DNA of 64,000 bases from Dendrophyllia cribrosa (GCA_024195265.1 JAJLRJ010000004.1:31640285-31704284), one strand, 5' to 3'. Shown: positions 33,656-44,691, numbered from the stretch's first letter. Translations and numbers: made by a program. The notes: generated from the sequence alone by a model not told the origin.

Positions 33656-34847
33656 TATTTATTTGTTTATTACAATTCATGGCTAAAATAGAAATAAATC
33701 ACATTACAAAAAAAAAATTGTAGACTAGAAATAGCCATGAGGTCCGCAAAAGAGTCCTAGACCCCATTCTAGGTGGACCCCCAATGTTCAAATCACTAAA
33801 TGACTAAATGACTAAATTCAAAAAATTCTATTTGGCCATAAAGGTACAATGTACACTGATCAGAAACAATCTGCAATTAACGTTTAATAACTTGACACAA
33901 TTGCTTGTCTTTTTCTGGCAAAAAAAAAACAAACAGAAATCTCGTCTTTTCTGAGAAAAAACGAATTGCCATTCAGACCTCTCTTCTGTGCCACGACGGT
34001 TTTTCAAACAATGTGCATTCCTTTTTATTTTGCCAGCAGAATTTAAAAAAAGGCAAACAGCAATTTTTCATACAAAAACTAGTGGTCGACGATACACATC
34101 TATTAACAGAGAACAGAAACATTAAAGATTTGAGTGCGATAAAAACTGACGGAAACGTCATGCTGCAAAAGTTGATCGCATTTTCAGCAAAATGACGAGT
34201 CTCAAATTTTCAAATTGGCCGAAACTCCGTTTACCCGAGTTTCGCGAAAAATGCAACTACGCATATCACGTAAGCCATTCAAAACCATCCACATAATCGT
34301 GGCCACACAGTTAAAAAGGTTTGGAAAGGTTCGTGAAGGTTCGTTTTACGTCGAGATCGATCTAACAGATCTAAACAGGGTCTGAACTGTCACACTTTGG
34401 CTCTCGAATCCGAACGCATGCAAAACTAACCAGTGTGATACTACCCAGTGTTGCAACATAACAAGTTTAAATTGCGCTCACCACTGCTTGAACACCGATT
34501 CTCTACAGACGGACAGACAGACAGAGTAAAGGCTTCCTTGAAAGTCACTTCCCTTCCACAAACCATTTTCACACAAGCCGAAGCTGCATCGCAAAATGCC
34601 AGAACATCGAACACAATCTCGTACTGACAACGAGGCTGAGGACAACCTCGTTCCCAGGTTTTCTCTTCTCCCCGGCTTTCTCTTGTCTCTCGCCCAGCGC
34701 TCCAGAAAGCGGAGAGCGGTGTGTAATATGTCTAAAATGCATTTCCAACATTTTTTTATTTTCATAATTCGTGCTTTAGCTTTTCACATTGTACAAAATT
34801 CACATCAATTAATATTTTGCCGAAAAGCAAAGCAAAGCTGAAAACAG
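33656..34847. other. No gene seen
   Basis: AT-rich sequence, short ORFs only. A GACGGACAGACAGACAG stretch at about 34,508 is the only simple repeat noted. Confidence 0.45.
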
Positions 34848-34997
34848 CGTATATTTAGCCTGTGTACAGCCGCCTCCTCCCCTCAAAAAAAAATCGGGGA
34901 GAGAAGCGTCTGTGTAACGCCGTCGCTAATCTTGCTCCAGAATAATTTTGCATAAGTTAAAATTTAGTGATTTCCGTTGACCAAAATTACATACTCT

Positions 34998-35162
34998 TAG
35001 CCTGTGAACAGGCTTCATTTTGGGGAATTGGGTTAGGTTAAAATCGGCGAGCGAAGCGAGCCGAGCGCGGACTAGGGAAGAGGGAAGGGGCGCCGCTCTT
35101 TTCCTCTTCCCCAGTCTTTTAACCTAACCCAATTCCCCAAAAAGAAGCCTGTTCACAGGCTA
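34998..35162. mobile_element. Foldback MITE nested in the hAT-like element
   Basis: Nearly perfect hairpin of about 165 bp. TAGCCTGTGAACAGGCTTC at the left is complementary to GAAGCCTGTTCACAGGCTA at the right, with paired GGGGAATTGGGTTAGGTTA. The flanks ACATACTC and ACATTCTC differ at one base, consistent with an aged 8-bp duplication. It ends 20 bp before the RecQ start codon. Confidence 0.8.
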
Positions 35163-35181
35163 ACATTCTCTCGAATTTCAA

Positions 35182-35496
35182 ATGGCATCGAATGTGTCGG
35201 ACCACGCAAATTTTCATCGGGCGATTGCAAGTGTTTGCGAGACTTTCAAGATTCCTTCACTCTATCCAGAACAAGAAGAATGTTTGAAAGCACTTTCGAA
35301 AGGAAAAGATGTATATGCAAGTCTCCCAACCGGGTATGGGAAGTCGCTTATCTTTTATGCTGCTCCGATCGTGGCTGATGAAGTCTTCGAACGACCGCTT
35401 GGAAGCAGTAAAATTGTCATCATATCACCACTAAAAACATTAATGGAAGATCAAGTCGCCTATCTTAAATCCTTGGGTTATCCCACTAAAGCTTAA
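35182..35496 (+). CDS. RecQ-type helicase N-terminal fragment
   Basis: 104 codons matching the start of a RecQ/WRN-like SF2 helicase: a Q-motif region LYPEQEECLKALSKGKDV (residues 27-44), Walker A LPTGYGKS (48-55), and motif Ia VIISPLKTLMEDQV (79-92). The DEAH box and all later motifs are missing. The frame ends shortly after KSLGYPTKA. Full RecQ cores are about 350-450 residues, so this is a truncated, probably inactive copy. It is either one exon of a spliced gene or a captured fragment carried by the surrounding hAT-like element. No further helicase exon was found inside the element. Confidence 0.8.
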   Translation: MASNVSDHANFHRAIASVCETFKIPSLYPEQEECLKALSKGKDVYASLPTGYGKSLIFYAAPIVADEVFERPLGSSKIVIISPLKTLMEDQVAYLKSLGYPTKA

Positions 35497-36344
35497 ACTA
35501 TCTCTCTCTGATAACCTTGGATCTACATTTAGTTCACCGTGACATACTCCTGGTCCTCCTGCAACGACAAACACAAATAGCTGGGCCCAGCGTGATTAAA
35601 AATAGCAGGAAACACATTAAACGGTCTACATATCTTTTCAGATCCTATCACTACAAAGAGAGAAAAAACTATAAATGTTGAACCCTCTGTTTTAAAAATC
35701 AACATAAAACAACCCACTAACCGCAAAAGCAAAAGAAAAGGGACGTTATAAGAGGTCAAATAATCACAGGAAAACATTACAGACATAACACGGTTGACCT
35801 CTAGCCCGTTACATGCGGCTTTTTTAAGAGTTTTTCAGTGAACACTAAACTCCTTCAAAACCAAGTAAATGATACCCCGTTAAAATACATATAGGGGTGG
35901 CAAACGGTATTTAACAACATTTTGTAAAAGTCGTACAGGCCTACCACCTCCATTTTACACGAAATATACTCGCTAGAAGAAAATATATAAAAAGGTTTTG
36001 AAATGTTTCACACCGGTAGAGATTTGTGCGGCCTGTCAACCCTTGCTATTTCCTACGATCGAGCCAGCAAACATTATCGGGAATTTGCTTTACATTTTGC
36101 TTCGAATGGCCCGAATAAATTTTCTATCGACGTTTCCTGTGTGTGAATTTTCCCCCAAGTTTCTAGGAAGTCGCGCTAAATTCTCAGAAATGACCGATTA
36201 ACCAAATGTCCTACGTATTCCGGAAAAGCCACCCGGAGCGAGGAGCAAGATTAGCGACGGCGTTACACAGATGCTTCTCTCCCCGATTTTTTCTGAGGGG
36301 AGGAGGCGGCTGTCACAGGCTACTGTACACAGGCTACGTATATT

Positions 36345-36780
36345 TTGTTTGGTACAATATTTCAGCTGGCCAGACTAGCCTTTTTCAGGTATAAGATGTT
36401 ACTATATTTGCAATATGTCATACGATGTTTTATTATTCGACATAGCATTCTACCGCATCAAAACGAGTGCAAATATGACACGTTATTACACTCTTCTGAC
36501 CGCGCGTTAGGAAAAACAGTTTCAAAAACTTAGTTTTAGGTGAAGATTGCTGTCGTCAGGAGCCTATTACCCTATCGTCTGGAGCCTATTACTCCTGCTG
36601 TCGTACAATAAACAATTTATTCAGCGAAAAGTTGTGTAATACGGCTAAGCTGGGCATTTTTACTCGTCAGTTTTTTCTTTTTCGAAGGCTCGAAAAAATA
36701 AAAACTGATCAGTAAAACTGCCCAGTCTAGCCGTATTACACAACTTCAGCTGAATAACCTCTATATTTTCAAGGAGAATT
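36345..36780 (-). repeat. Penelope-like element terminal region (pLTR-like)
   Basis: On the minus strand this follows the stop of the GIY-YIG reading and has a diverged relative at 62,424-62,720 on the plus strand. Its outer end reads CCTGAAAAAGGCTAGTCTGG then CCAGCTGAAATATTGTACC. This resembles the conserved CUGANGA...GAAA core that Penelope-like pLTRs carry as hammerhead ribozymes, with the G of CUGANGA changed to A. That makes it a probable dead ribozyme. Confidence 0.45.
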
Positions 36781-37997
36781 TCGATTTCGAAATCGGAAAT
36801 AAAAACGAAAAAGTGTTACATTTCATCACTTTCAATTGTTCATGCCGTGTGGTTCTAAAGCCCGTTCTAAAGTATGGAAAGTATCACCTTTATTGATAAG
36901 ATGAGATTCCCTAGCTTTACGTATCGAGTCACGGGAAGTGTTAATAGTTTCTAAAGGAATAAGTTGCATGTCGGAGTTAGAATGGTTAGGATTAGAAAGA
37001 AAATGTTCTGCAGCAGTAGTGGTTTAGATTTGATGTTAGTTTTGTCAACTGACCGTCTGTGTTCGTTAAATCTGTCTCCGAGTCGTCGTTTTGTTTCCCC
37101 TGATACTACTTGTGACAGCGAGTGCATTGTATCATATAAATGAGATTTCTAGTAGTATTACAAGTTATGTGAGAGGTGATAAAACGCGTTTTGCCAGTAG
37201 AATAAAAAGTGTAATGTTGAAGACCGTTAGTAAGGTAAGGACAAGTAGCACAATCTTGTCCACAGCGAAATAAGAGCCAAGCGGAAGATTAGATTCATTA
37301 GATGTGTTTTTAAAGAAGCATATTAGGCGCTGTCTGACATTTGTACAACCAAAAACGTTGGCAAAATGACCATCACGCTAAAGGGTTCCAAGGGAATTAT
37401 AGCGTAAACAAACCAATGTGTCATACTATTTATGTAATTTACGTCATCACTCAGTCCCACTCGCCCCAGGCTTTCCAAAAATTGGAGCCACTTTTCAACC
37501 TAAGTGAGGCATCTTCGAGGGGCTAAAAAACCGATTTTCTTTCTTTTCCTCGGAAAATGATTATTGTTTTCGTTCTTTGGATATAATAAACTAATGAAAA
37601 ACGAAGAAAAAAATACATTTCATAGGCACTTTAACTAGAAGGTCACGAAGGTTAGAGCTGCGTCTATTAGCAACGAAATGTGGATATTTGAAGATGGATT
37701 TGCAGCGGTCAGAGGAAAGCAAGATGTTAAAGTGTTTACGTATGACTGGACATTCGAAATGTGAGGAATGCTGGGTTATATCAGAAACCCATAAGGGGTT
37801 AAAACATGTAACGCGCAATTACAGCTTCCCAATATTCATTGGGACTTGAGGTAGGTGTGTTTGAAAATTGATTGTACGTACCTCTGAAAAAGTCCTGGCT
37901 ACGCCCCTGGTTAATGTGATGATCAACGAATTGTGAAATGCGTTCCGTGGGATGACCGTTAGAAGAAACTATGGGGCGTCCAGGGTTACCAGGTTTA

Positions 37998-39043
37998 CAG
38001 GGTGTTTCAAAAGTTCGTTCCGATTTAAAGTTGTTAATTTTTTAAACAAATCAATTGTTTGTTAGAACTTTTCCAATAAATTGAGGTAGAGAATTTAATA
38101 AAATAGCTGGCAGCCGCAATTTTAATTGTCCACTAGATGCCTTTGTTTCGATTTTCGCGCTAAATGTGCACATGCGGTTTTCCCGCCATTTTTTCGCGCC
38201 CTTAATATAGCTTGTGTATGTTGTTCCTTTCCCGAATTTGTTGTTGTTCTCTGATTTTTTTCCTGAACTTTCTGTTTTCTCTGTCACGAAAATGAAGTCA
38301 GACATTGTTTATGCTAGAGCTCAAGCAGCCATATTACGATCATCTGGTCATTCAGTCAAAGAAATTGCTTAATTTTTTTACAAGACGGAACGTTGGATGA
38401 ACAAGTGGTCGAAAAGGAGTGCTTCGACGACAAACCAAGAAGCGGACGACCGTCTGTTTTGACCAATTGTGCTCGAAAATCAATCGAGAAAGCGAACACA
38501 AACGGAACAATTCAACAAGGAAGATTGCCAAGAATCTTCATGAGAAAACTATCGAAGTTAAGAGCATAACGGTGTGGAGATAGCTCAAAGAAAGAGATGA
38601 CATTCGTTCAGGATGGAGCACCGGCTCACACTTCAAAGGCAACTCAGACATGGTGTCAAAAGAATTTGCCAAATTTTATAGCCAAGGATAGCTGGTCAGC
38701 GAACTCTCCTGATCTCAATCCTATTAAGAACATCTGAAGAATCATTGACCAGACAATGTACAAAGATCCAGCCCCCAAAACGATGAAAGAGCTGAAAAGG
38801 CGACTACGCTTTGCATGGAAAACTGACGTGACTCTTGACACGCTAAAGGAACTCGCACATTCTATGCCTAGGCGCTTAGAAAATGTCATTAAAAATAAAT
38901 GCGGGCATTCTGGTTACCAATAATTCGAATGATCGAATGAAAAATAAGCAAAAAATAATATACCTAATTTTTAAAGAGGTAGTTTAAATAAATAATGAAA
39001 CGATAAAAGAAAACAAATCGGAACGAACTTTTGAAACACCCTG
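37998..39043 (+). mobile_element. Tc1/mariner element inside the Penelope-like element
   Basis: Starts CAGGGTGTTTCAAAAGTTCG and ends with the exact complement. It is flanked by TA on both sides (37,996-37,997 and 39,044-39,045). The about 1.05-kb body holds a broken transposase. It interrupts the Penelope-like RT, whose reading resumes on each side, so the mariner insertion is younger. Confidence 0.9.
38292..38922 (+). pseudogene. Mariner transposase remnant
   Basis: N-terminal HTH part ARAQAAILRSSGHSVKEIA is followed by a stop, frame changes and a large internal deletion. The C-terminal catalytic part then appears: MTFVQDGAPAHTSKATQTWC, NSPDLNPIKN, a TGA where Trp is usual, and IIDQTMYKDP ... 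NVIKNKCGHSGY. The DGAPAH and SPDLNPI phrases supply the last two Asp residues of a mariner DD(34)D triad. Non-functional. Confidence 0.8.
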
Positions 39044-39880
39044 TATGTATTTTTATAGGAAGAATGTAAAAACGTCCGGCTTTGTGGTTAGTCTGTATGA
39101 GGTATTGTTTAGTTTAGTATTAATGTAGCCGTCGTTTAACATACGTTGAACGTAAACATTTACTCGTTGTTGAATTTTGTCATTTATGTCTTCAGTGTCT
39201 TCGTCTTGTTGTTTGTAAAATTTAGAGTCATTAATGAGTTGTCGGTTACATTCGTTAACATCCCATGATTTGTCCATAACGACAGTGCCAGAGCCTTTGT
39301 CAGTGGGTTTAATTATTATGTCTCGTCTTGCTCTAAGTTCGTATAAAGTTTGCCGTTCGGAGTGTGATAGGTTGTCAGAAATGTGATTAGGTTTCAAAAT
39401 GGTTATGTCGTGTTTAATCGCATCTATGTAAGCGTTACGAGCAGAATCTCTGTTAGTAGGTGTCCATGACCTTTTTTTATTTAAAGGGTTACGCTGTGTG
39501 ATATTAGAAAGACTATTGTAATTATTAGGATCATAAAAATATTCAGCAAGTCGCAAGCATCGTGTGAATCGTCAATATCAACTATGACTTCTGGCCAATT
39601 AAAGCGTTTAGGAGTGGAGCAAGATTTTCCTTCCATTTTGCCAATTAAATCTGATAGGTTTTTTGCGTCTAACTCTGTCCCAATTCACGAGATCTCTCTC
39701 ATTTGGGCACTTTTTGAAAAATTTTTGGTTCTGCGTAAGTTAGTTATGATCTTTTGTCATAAAACGGGATGACGTCACAAATGGTGGATGGAAAATGGTC
39801 CGTCACGGGTAGCCTGCGTGGCAGGCGTAAACGGGGAGGAGGAGGGGGCGCGCGAAAAAAAAAGGGGGACTGTTGAAGGC

Positions 39881-40055
39881 ACAAATGTAATAACTGTTCA
39901 CAAATGTAATAACATTTGGTCACAAATGTAATAAAGGTCACAAATGTAATAACATTTGGTCACAAATGTAATAAAGGTCACAAGTGCAATAACATTTGGT
40001 CACAAATGTAATAAAGGTCACAAGTGTAATAACATTTGGTCACAAATGTAATAAA
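39881..40055 (+). repeat. Subterminal repeat array, left end
   Basis: Alternating units TCACAAATGTAATAACATTT GG and TCACAAATGTAATAAAGG form a roughly 40-bp composite period repeated about four times. Likely binding sites for the element's own integrase, by analogy with subterminal repeats of other DNA transposons. Confidence 0.85.
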
Positions 40056-41020
40056 CATTTTGACGAAGATAAAAAAGCAAATCACATTCAGACACAAAGT
40101 TAATCACCTGTCAATCGAATTGTAATATAATTTTTTTTTAAAAAAGGAAAAACCAAATGGAATGAAACATTAGGCGGACTGGACATGACGTCATGACGTC
40201 ATGGAGCAGCGTGAAGCATACAGTTTCCGAACATTTGACTATAGTGTCACTTATCCATCACACAGTTCTGGGACACGTTTTATTGTTGCAATCTAGTGAA
40301 AGATTTAGAGGACCTATGACGTCAAAACAATGGTTTAATCGCCTGGAATTTCAACAATTTGATTCGTTGCATTGCTTAAACGAACTTTCACTTACAACTG
40401 TACAATATAACTAACATTCATTTATTAAATGACAAGTTCCTCATTGTGGTCCTGCTATACATGGCCGGGAAACTGCAGTTGTGCAATTTTGCACACAAAA
40501 CAAGAACTGTGAACCGGAACATCAAACCTTACACCAAGCACGACTTCCCTCTTGCAAACACACAGTATAATCAATCTGTAGTCAATGACTATATTATCGG
40601 TAGTCAATAAAGTTTATGTGCTTTGTGTATTTTATCTCAAACAAACAAACAAACAAACAAACTATCAAATATCAAGGGAAATAAAGATCATTAAATATGA
40701 TTACTAACAGTAAAAATTTGCGTATAACTGAAACCAACACGCAGTTAACCCATAATGGCCTGAAAACTGAAACAGATTTCTAGTCGGAAACGCCAGTTTA
40801 AATTACCGGTAGTAGAAATAACACAGACTAAGGCTCAAAACCAAAGTACGACAGTGTCCATTATATATTGTCAGACTCTAATAAAGTTGTCAAGGCAAAA
40901 GAGCAATAGAACGAACCTATAATGAATGTTTTTGCAAACGAGCAAAAAGCCTCCTCAATAGGCACTAAACAAGTAAACAAAATGTACAATTATGGTTGGT
41001 AAAATGGTTTTGATACAGTT

Positions 41021-41299
41021 TTATATGCGGGTGTTTGCATTATTCCTCCAAAAAATACCAGATATTGCAAACCAACCATATTCTAGTGGAACTAATCTCA
41101 CCCACGCGTGATACCATTTAGGGGAATTAATTACTTCTCGAAGACGTTCAACAGCACTACTGCATTTCCCCTTCAGCATTACTAGTTTTCGTATGCTTAT
41201 AACGATAGTTGCTTCGGCAAGTTCGGGAATGTACACTCTGGGGCAAGGCATCTTATCCACGGTTTCTCTGAAGAATGTATTCACAGCTCTTAAGGATGC
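41021..41299 (-). CDS. In-frame extension after the integrase-OTU stop
   Basis: Directly after the TGA (FPFM-stop) the same frame continues for 92 sense codons to TAA: SLRAVNTFFRETVDKMPCPR, YIPELAEATIVISIRKLVML, then WYHAWVRLVPLEYGWFAISG. The composition is protein-like. Either the ancestral protein was longer and the TGA is new, or it is read through, or this is a small second ORF starting at the ATG at 41,284. No domain recognised. Confidence 0.4.
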   Translation of the reverse strand, partial: ASLRAVNTFFRETVDKMPCPRVYIPELAEATIVISIRKLVMLKGKCSSAVERLREVINSPKWYHAWVRLVPLEYGWFAISGIFWRNNANTRI

Positions 41300-43780
41300 T
41301 CACATGAACGGGAAGGCCTTCAAGGTAATCTTGATGATACTTTCCAGCACATCGTTGTTTAAAAAATGCTGTGTGTAGCCTGATTCTACTCCATTCCGTA
41401 GCTCGTCGTCGGCGTCCCCGCCACTTCCACCTTCACCACCTGTATCCCCTTTGCCAACACCACTTGTGATCCCTCTACTTTCGCCATCATCTTCCGTGTC
41501 CCCGTCACTTCTGCCGTCACCACCTGTATCCCCTCTAATTTCGCCATCACCACCTGTGTCCCCCGCCACTTCCGCCAACACCACTTGTGGTCCCTCTACT
41601 TCCGCCATCACCTTCCATGTCCCCGTCACTTCTGCGTCACCACCTGTATCCCCTCTAATTTCGCCATCACCGCCGGTGTCCCCGCCGCTTCCGCCATCAC
41701 CTTCCATGTCCCCGTCTCTTCTGCCGTCACCACCTGTATCCCCTCTACTTTCGCCATCAACATCTTTGTCCACACTACTTCCGCTATCGCCACCTGTGCC
41801 CCGCCCACTTCCGCCATCGCATTCAGGCCCATCATTTTGACTATCACAAAACCATGGCATAAGACTCACGTAATGCTCACCCAGAGCGAAATGACCGAGG
41901 TACACAGTGGCCAGTGGGGCGCTTGATGAGGGTTGAAATAAGTGCTGTGCACCAGGTCCAAGCGTAGATATGACTTGAATGTTAATATTATATAGATTTG
42001 CTGCTGCAAATAGAGTTATTTGACCCCCAAAAGTGTTACATCTGGCCATGTATTCTAAATATTCTCCCCAAGAAGTAAACTCTGGAAGAAACTCCAAAAG
42101 CGGAAAACCCTCGTCATCGACTGCATTGTTCTCCAAATAACTTACTATTTCCTCACGTATCGTTTCAGGGGATCTGAAAATCCCCAAAGCAGGTAGCTGA
42201 TTCGCTAAAGCAGCAAATTGGCAGGATCCATCGCCCGGTGGATTGTATTCAATATCGAAACCCTGATCCTCAATTATTTTCTTGTAATCATCTGGTTCCA
42301 TTGGGATATAATACCTACTATGATGCGCTTTTTGTCTTTTCTTTGATAGCCTTGCCGCTCTTTGTTTCCTTTTCTCTTCTCCGAGGGTGAGGCTTGTAAT
42401 GTCGTCGGCCGGCAGCCATTTCTCTTCCTTTTTGCCAGTGACAGGGGAGGTGTAGGCAACTTTATATGCGTGGCGATGAATGTTCCGTTTTATTATTGCG
42501 GCCTCAATGACATAACGCCTCTTTTGTGCACTTTTAATGCCTCCTTTCCGTGGCAAGCGCACGTATACCTTTTCTCCAACATTATATTTCGAGGGTGGAT
42601 GGGATCGCAAATGTCCTCTCACCATTCTCTCGCTGCATCGGTCACTTGCTTTTGCAGCCTGCTTCCTGGTGATTGAGGCATGTTTAGAGCGCCGTCTTCG
42701 GTCGCCTTCTGATGGGTTACACGTACCAGCATTTTCGACCACCTCTTCATCTGTCATGGCTGTGTTGTATGAATTACATTTGCGTGCAAAGTACACTTCA
42801 AAGGGTGTTTTGTAGGATAGAACTTCTTTTGGGTCTTCATTTAAGATGCGCTGGTAGTTTCGCAGACTCTGTGCCCAATTTACACCTTTCGCACCCATTT
42901 GAATAAAGTCGTATTCCATCTTGGATCGTAAAGCCCTATGGCTACGTTCAACTTTTCCCTGAGATTGTGGGTGGTACGGACTACTACAAATTATTTTGAT
43001 TTGCAACTGGCGGCAAAGCTCCTTGACAGCTCCTTTGAACTCGCTCCCTTGATCACACTGAATGACACGAGGAGGTCCATGTTCCAGATATATGATTTGC
43101 AATTCATCCGCGATGTTCTTACTGCTTTTCTTGCTAACAGGACGAAGCCAAACAAATCGACTGAAAACGTCCATAACTGACAAAACATATCTGTATGACA
43201 CGCCATTGAGCTTGACAGCACCTTTCTGTCCCATATCCATTAAGTCAATCTGGTGTCTTATTTGCACGTCTCTAGCCCGAATTGGCTTCAATCTCGCCTT
43301 ATTAAAAAACTTTGCATTCCTTTTGTAATGCTGTTTGTCAGTGTTAAGAAATTCTTGCACTTTTACCCTACTAAGACCCGCGAAGTTCTGCTTGAGAGAG
43401 GACACTAACTTTGTAGCCCCCGATCCTTTTAACCGTTCATATTCATCCGCAACAACCTTCCTCACTTCTGAAACTCTTAGTATCCGACGCCCTTTCGCTT
43501 TGGAGTGGATAGATTTACAGCTGCCTTCCTCCCTAACTGTTAAATCTCCCTGGGCTCTCCAGTAGCGCACAGCTGCTGATCGCTGCGCTCTTGTTCGTTC
43601 CTTTACAGCTGGTAGCCGTTCGCCTTCAATTATTCTGACCAGAGCGTCATAAATCTCATCGGGAATGGCTGATTTATCTCGATTTCCGCGTCCTTTGCCT
43701 TTTTTCTCCTTGGCCACGGAGTTACGGAGAGCTAACAAGCAGAAAAAGAGAGCCAAAAGCACTGCACATACAGTCTTCAT
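41300..43780 (-). CDS. Integrase-OTU protease fusion protein (KRBA2-like integrase)
   Basis: 826 aa. It starts at an ATG followed by a hydrophobic, signal-like stretch (VCAVLLALFFCLLALR, residues 4-19), odd for a nuclear enzyme. Integrase core: D179 in RHQIDLMDMG, D243 in IQCDQGSEF and E278 in QGKVERSHRAL form a complete DDE triad with 34 residues between the last two. A small basic SH3/GPY-like domain follows (about 399-465, YNVGEKVYVRL to WLPADDI). Residues about 494-643 are an OTU-type cysteine protease with PPGDGSCQFAAL (D517, C520) and LGEHYVSL (H636). A Gly/Asp-rich repetitive tail fills 650-800. The integrase presumably cuts and joins the element's ends. The OTU domain could remove ubiquitin from host or self proteins, though that role is inferred. 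The frame is open from start to stop. The integrase resembles KRBA2 and Ginger proteins. Confidence 0.9.
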   Translation of the reverse strand: MKTVCAVLLALFFCLLALRNSVAKEKKGKGRGNRDKSAIPDEIYDALVRIIEGERLPAVKERTRAQRSAAVRYWRAQGDLTVREEGSCKSIHSKAKGRRILRVSEVRKVVADEYERLKGSGATKLVSSLKQNFAGLSRVKVQEFLNTDKQHYKRNAKFFNKARLKPIRARDVQIRHQIDLMDMGQKGAVKLNGVSYRYVLSVMDVFSRFVWLRPVSKKSSKNIADELQIIYLEHGPPRVIQCDQGSEFKGAVKELCRQLQIKIICSSPYHPQSQGKVERSHRALRSKMEYDFIQMGAKGVNWAQSLRNYQRILNEDPKEVLSYKTPFEVYFARKCNSYNTAMTDEEVVENAGTCNPSEGDRRRRSKHASITRKQAAKASDRCSERMVRGHLRSHPPSKYNVGEKVYVRLPRKGGIKSAQKRRYVIEAAIIKRNIHRHAYKVAYTSPVTGKKEEKWLPADDITSLTLGEEKRKQRAARLSKKRQKAHHSRYYIPMEPDDYKKIIEDQGFDIEYNPPGDGSCQFAALANQLPALGIFRSPETIREEIVSYLENNAVDDEGFPLLEFLPEFTSWGEYLEYMARCNTFGGQITLFAAANLYNINIQVISTLGPGAQHLFQPSSSAPLATVYLGHFALGEHYVSLMPWFCDSQNDGPECDGGSGRGTGGDSGSSVDKDVDGESRGDTGGDGRRDGDMEGDGGSGGDTGGDGEIRGDTGGDAEVTGTWKVMAEVEGPQVVLAEVAGDTGGDGEIRGDTGGDGRSDGDTEDDGESRGITSGVGKGDTGGEGGSGGDADDELRNGVESGYTQHFLNNDVLESIIKITLKAFPFM

Positions 43781-44691
43781 CTTGTTCCTGAATGGCGCTG
43801 CGCACTAATGACGTCACAGACTTTTGACCCCCGCTGTGACTCAGACAAACAACTCCTGCATAAGAATTTTGTATGAGAAAGTGGTGTTGGCGAGCACTTT
43901 GATGCGGCTTTTATTGATATTTTCGCAAGAAAATCGGACACCCGGCTCAATGTTGAATAGAAAACCTAAAAATTATTCTTGGAACATCTCAAACTTTGGT
44001 TAAAATGCAAAGAATTTACAAAAACCGGCAATGTTATTGTCTGAAAGATTCCACTTTCGAGAGGTTCTCAGTCACGCAGGGGGTCTATCTATTTTTAGTA
44101 ACAGGGCGCAGTGCTATTCACCAACGATGCAACAACAACAACAACAACGATGCACGTGTATTCCAAACTGGAATGCTGTGTCTAGACACTGACCAGACTT
44201 GATAGCGGAAAAAAAGACCTATTCTGGACAGACTGACCAAGTTCTATTTCGAGGTTGTCTCTGAGTTGAAATTCGATTTACGACTCAAGGCACTAAGAAA
44301 TCCCACTTTCAAATTTCTTTGGTACGTGCTACGACAACTACTGAACCAGGGAACGGTATTTAAACAATGGAACATTGTCCATTGTCCACGTATCGTTTTA
44401 CAGTCCTATGTAAATTTGAGTAAGCGCATTACTGGCAAGTCCAAAAACCAACTAATTCTAATAAAAGACACCGGCCATGGTCAGTCTTGCGGTGAATTGT
44501 TTTTCGATACTTTGGGAGAGGGAAAACAGCAGTCAAAATAACTTGTTATTCTGATCCAGACACTTTGGAGTAAACTAGAGCAACTTTAAAACCTTTGTAG
44601 AAGGTTAATACGCCGCGGGCAATAAAAAGCTTAACACCTTGGAAGAGATCAAAGGAAATGCTACAATATTTTATAGGTCAAATTCTGTTAA

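Larger units (their letters stand above)
34856..36336 (+). mobile_element. hAT-like element with 8-bp target duplication, carrying a RecQ fragment
   Basis: Begins TAGCCTGTGTACAGCCGCCT and ends with the inverse complement (...CTGTACACAGGCTA). It is flanked on both sides by the identical octamer CGTATATT (34,848-34,855 and 36,337-36,344). The inverted arms extend about 90 bp (to GCGTTACACAG and TAGCGACGGCG). TA(G)-initial termini and 8-bp duplications are hallmarks of the hAT superfamily. Inside are a foldback MITE and a 5' piece of a RecQ-type helicase gene. There is no transposase, so this copy is non-autonomous. Confidence 0.85.
36832..39740 (-). pseudogene. Penelope-like retroelement (RT plus GIY-YIG), split by mariner
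   Basis: Minus strand, read right to left. N-terminal RT block at 39,556-39,053: IIIKPTDKGSGTVVMDKSWD, NRQLINDSKFYKQ and LNDGYINTKLNNTSYRL. The mariner insertion comes next. RT then continues at about 37,995-37,915 with PGNPGRPIVSSNGHPTERIS. A linker block follows at about 37,790-37,620 with FKYPHFVANRRSSNLRDLLV. The GIY-YIG endonuclease at about 37,275-36,990 shows CATCPYLTNG, HITCNTTRNLIYMIQCTRC and GETKRRLGDRFNEHRR. The C-terminus reads RKARESHLINKGDTFHTLER to a TGA at 36,834-36,832. Several frameshifts and deletions remain, so it is inactive. Confidence 0.8.

Noticed and set aside
39881..40055. CRISPR-like regular repeats
   Set aside because: Units are directly adjacent with no unique spacers, and the inverse array at the other end shows they are subterminal transposon repeats in a eukaryotic genome.
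41451..41926. Plus-strand Pro/Ser-rich ORFs opposite the integrase-OTU tail
   Set aside because: Antisense shadow of the Gly/Asp-rich coding repeat.
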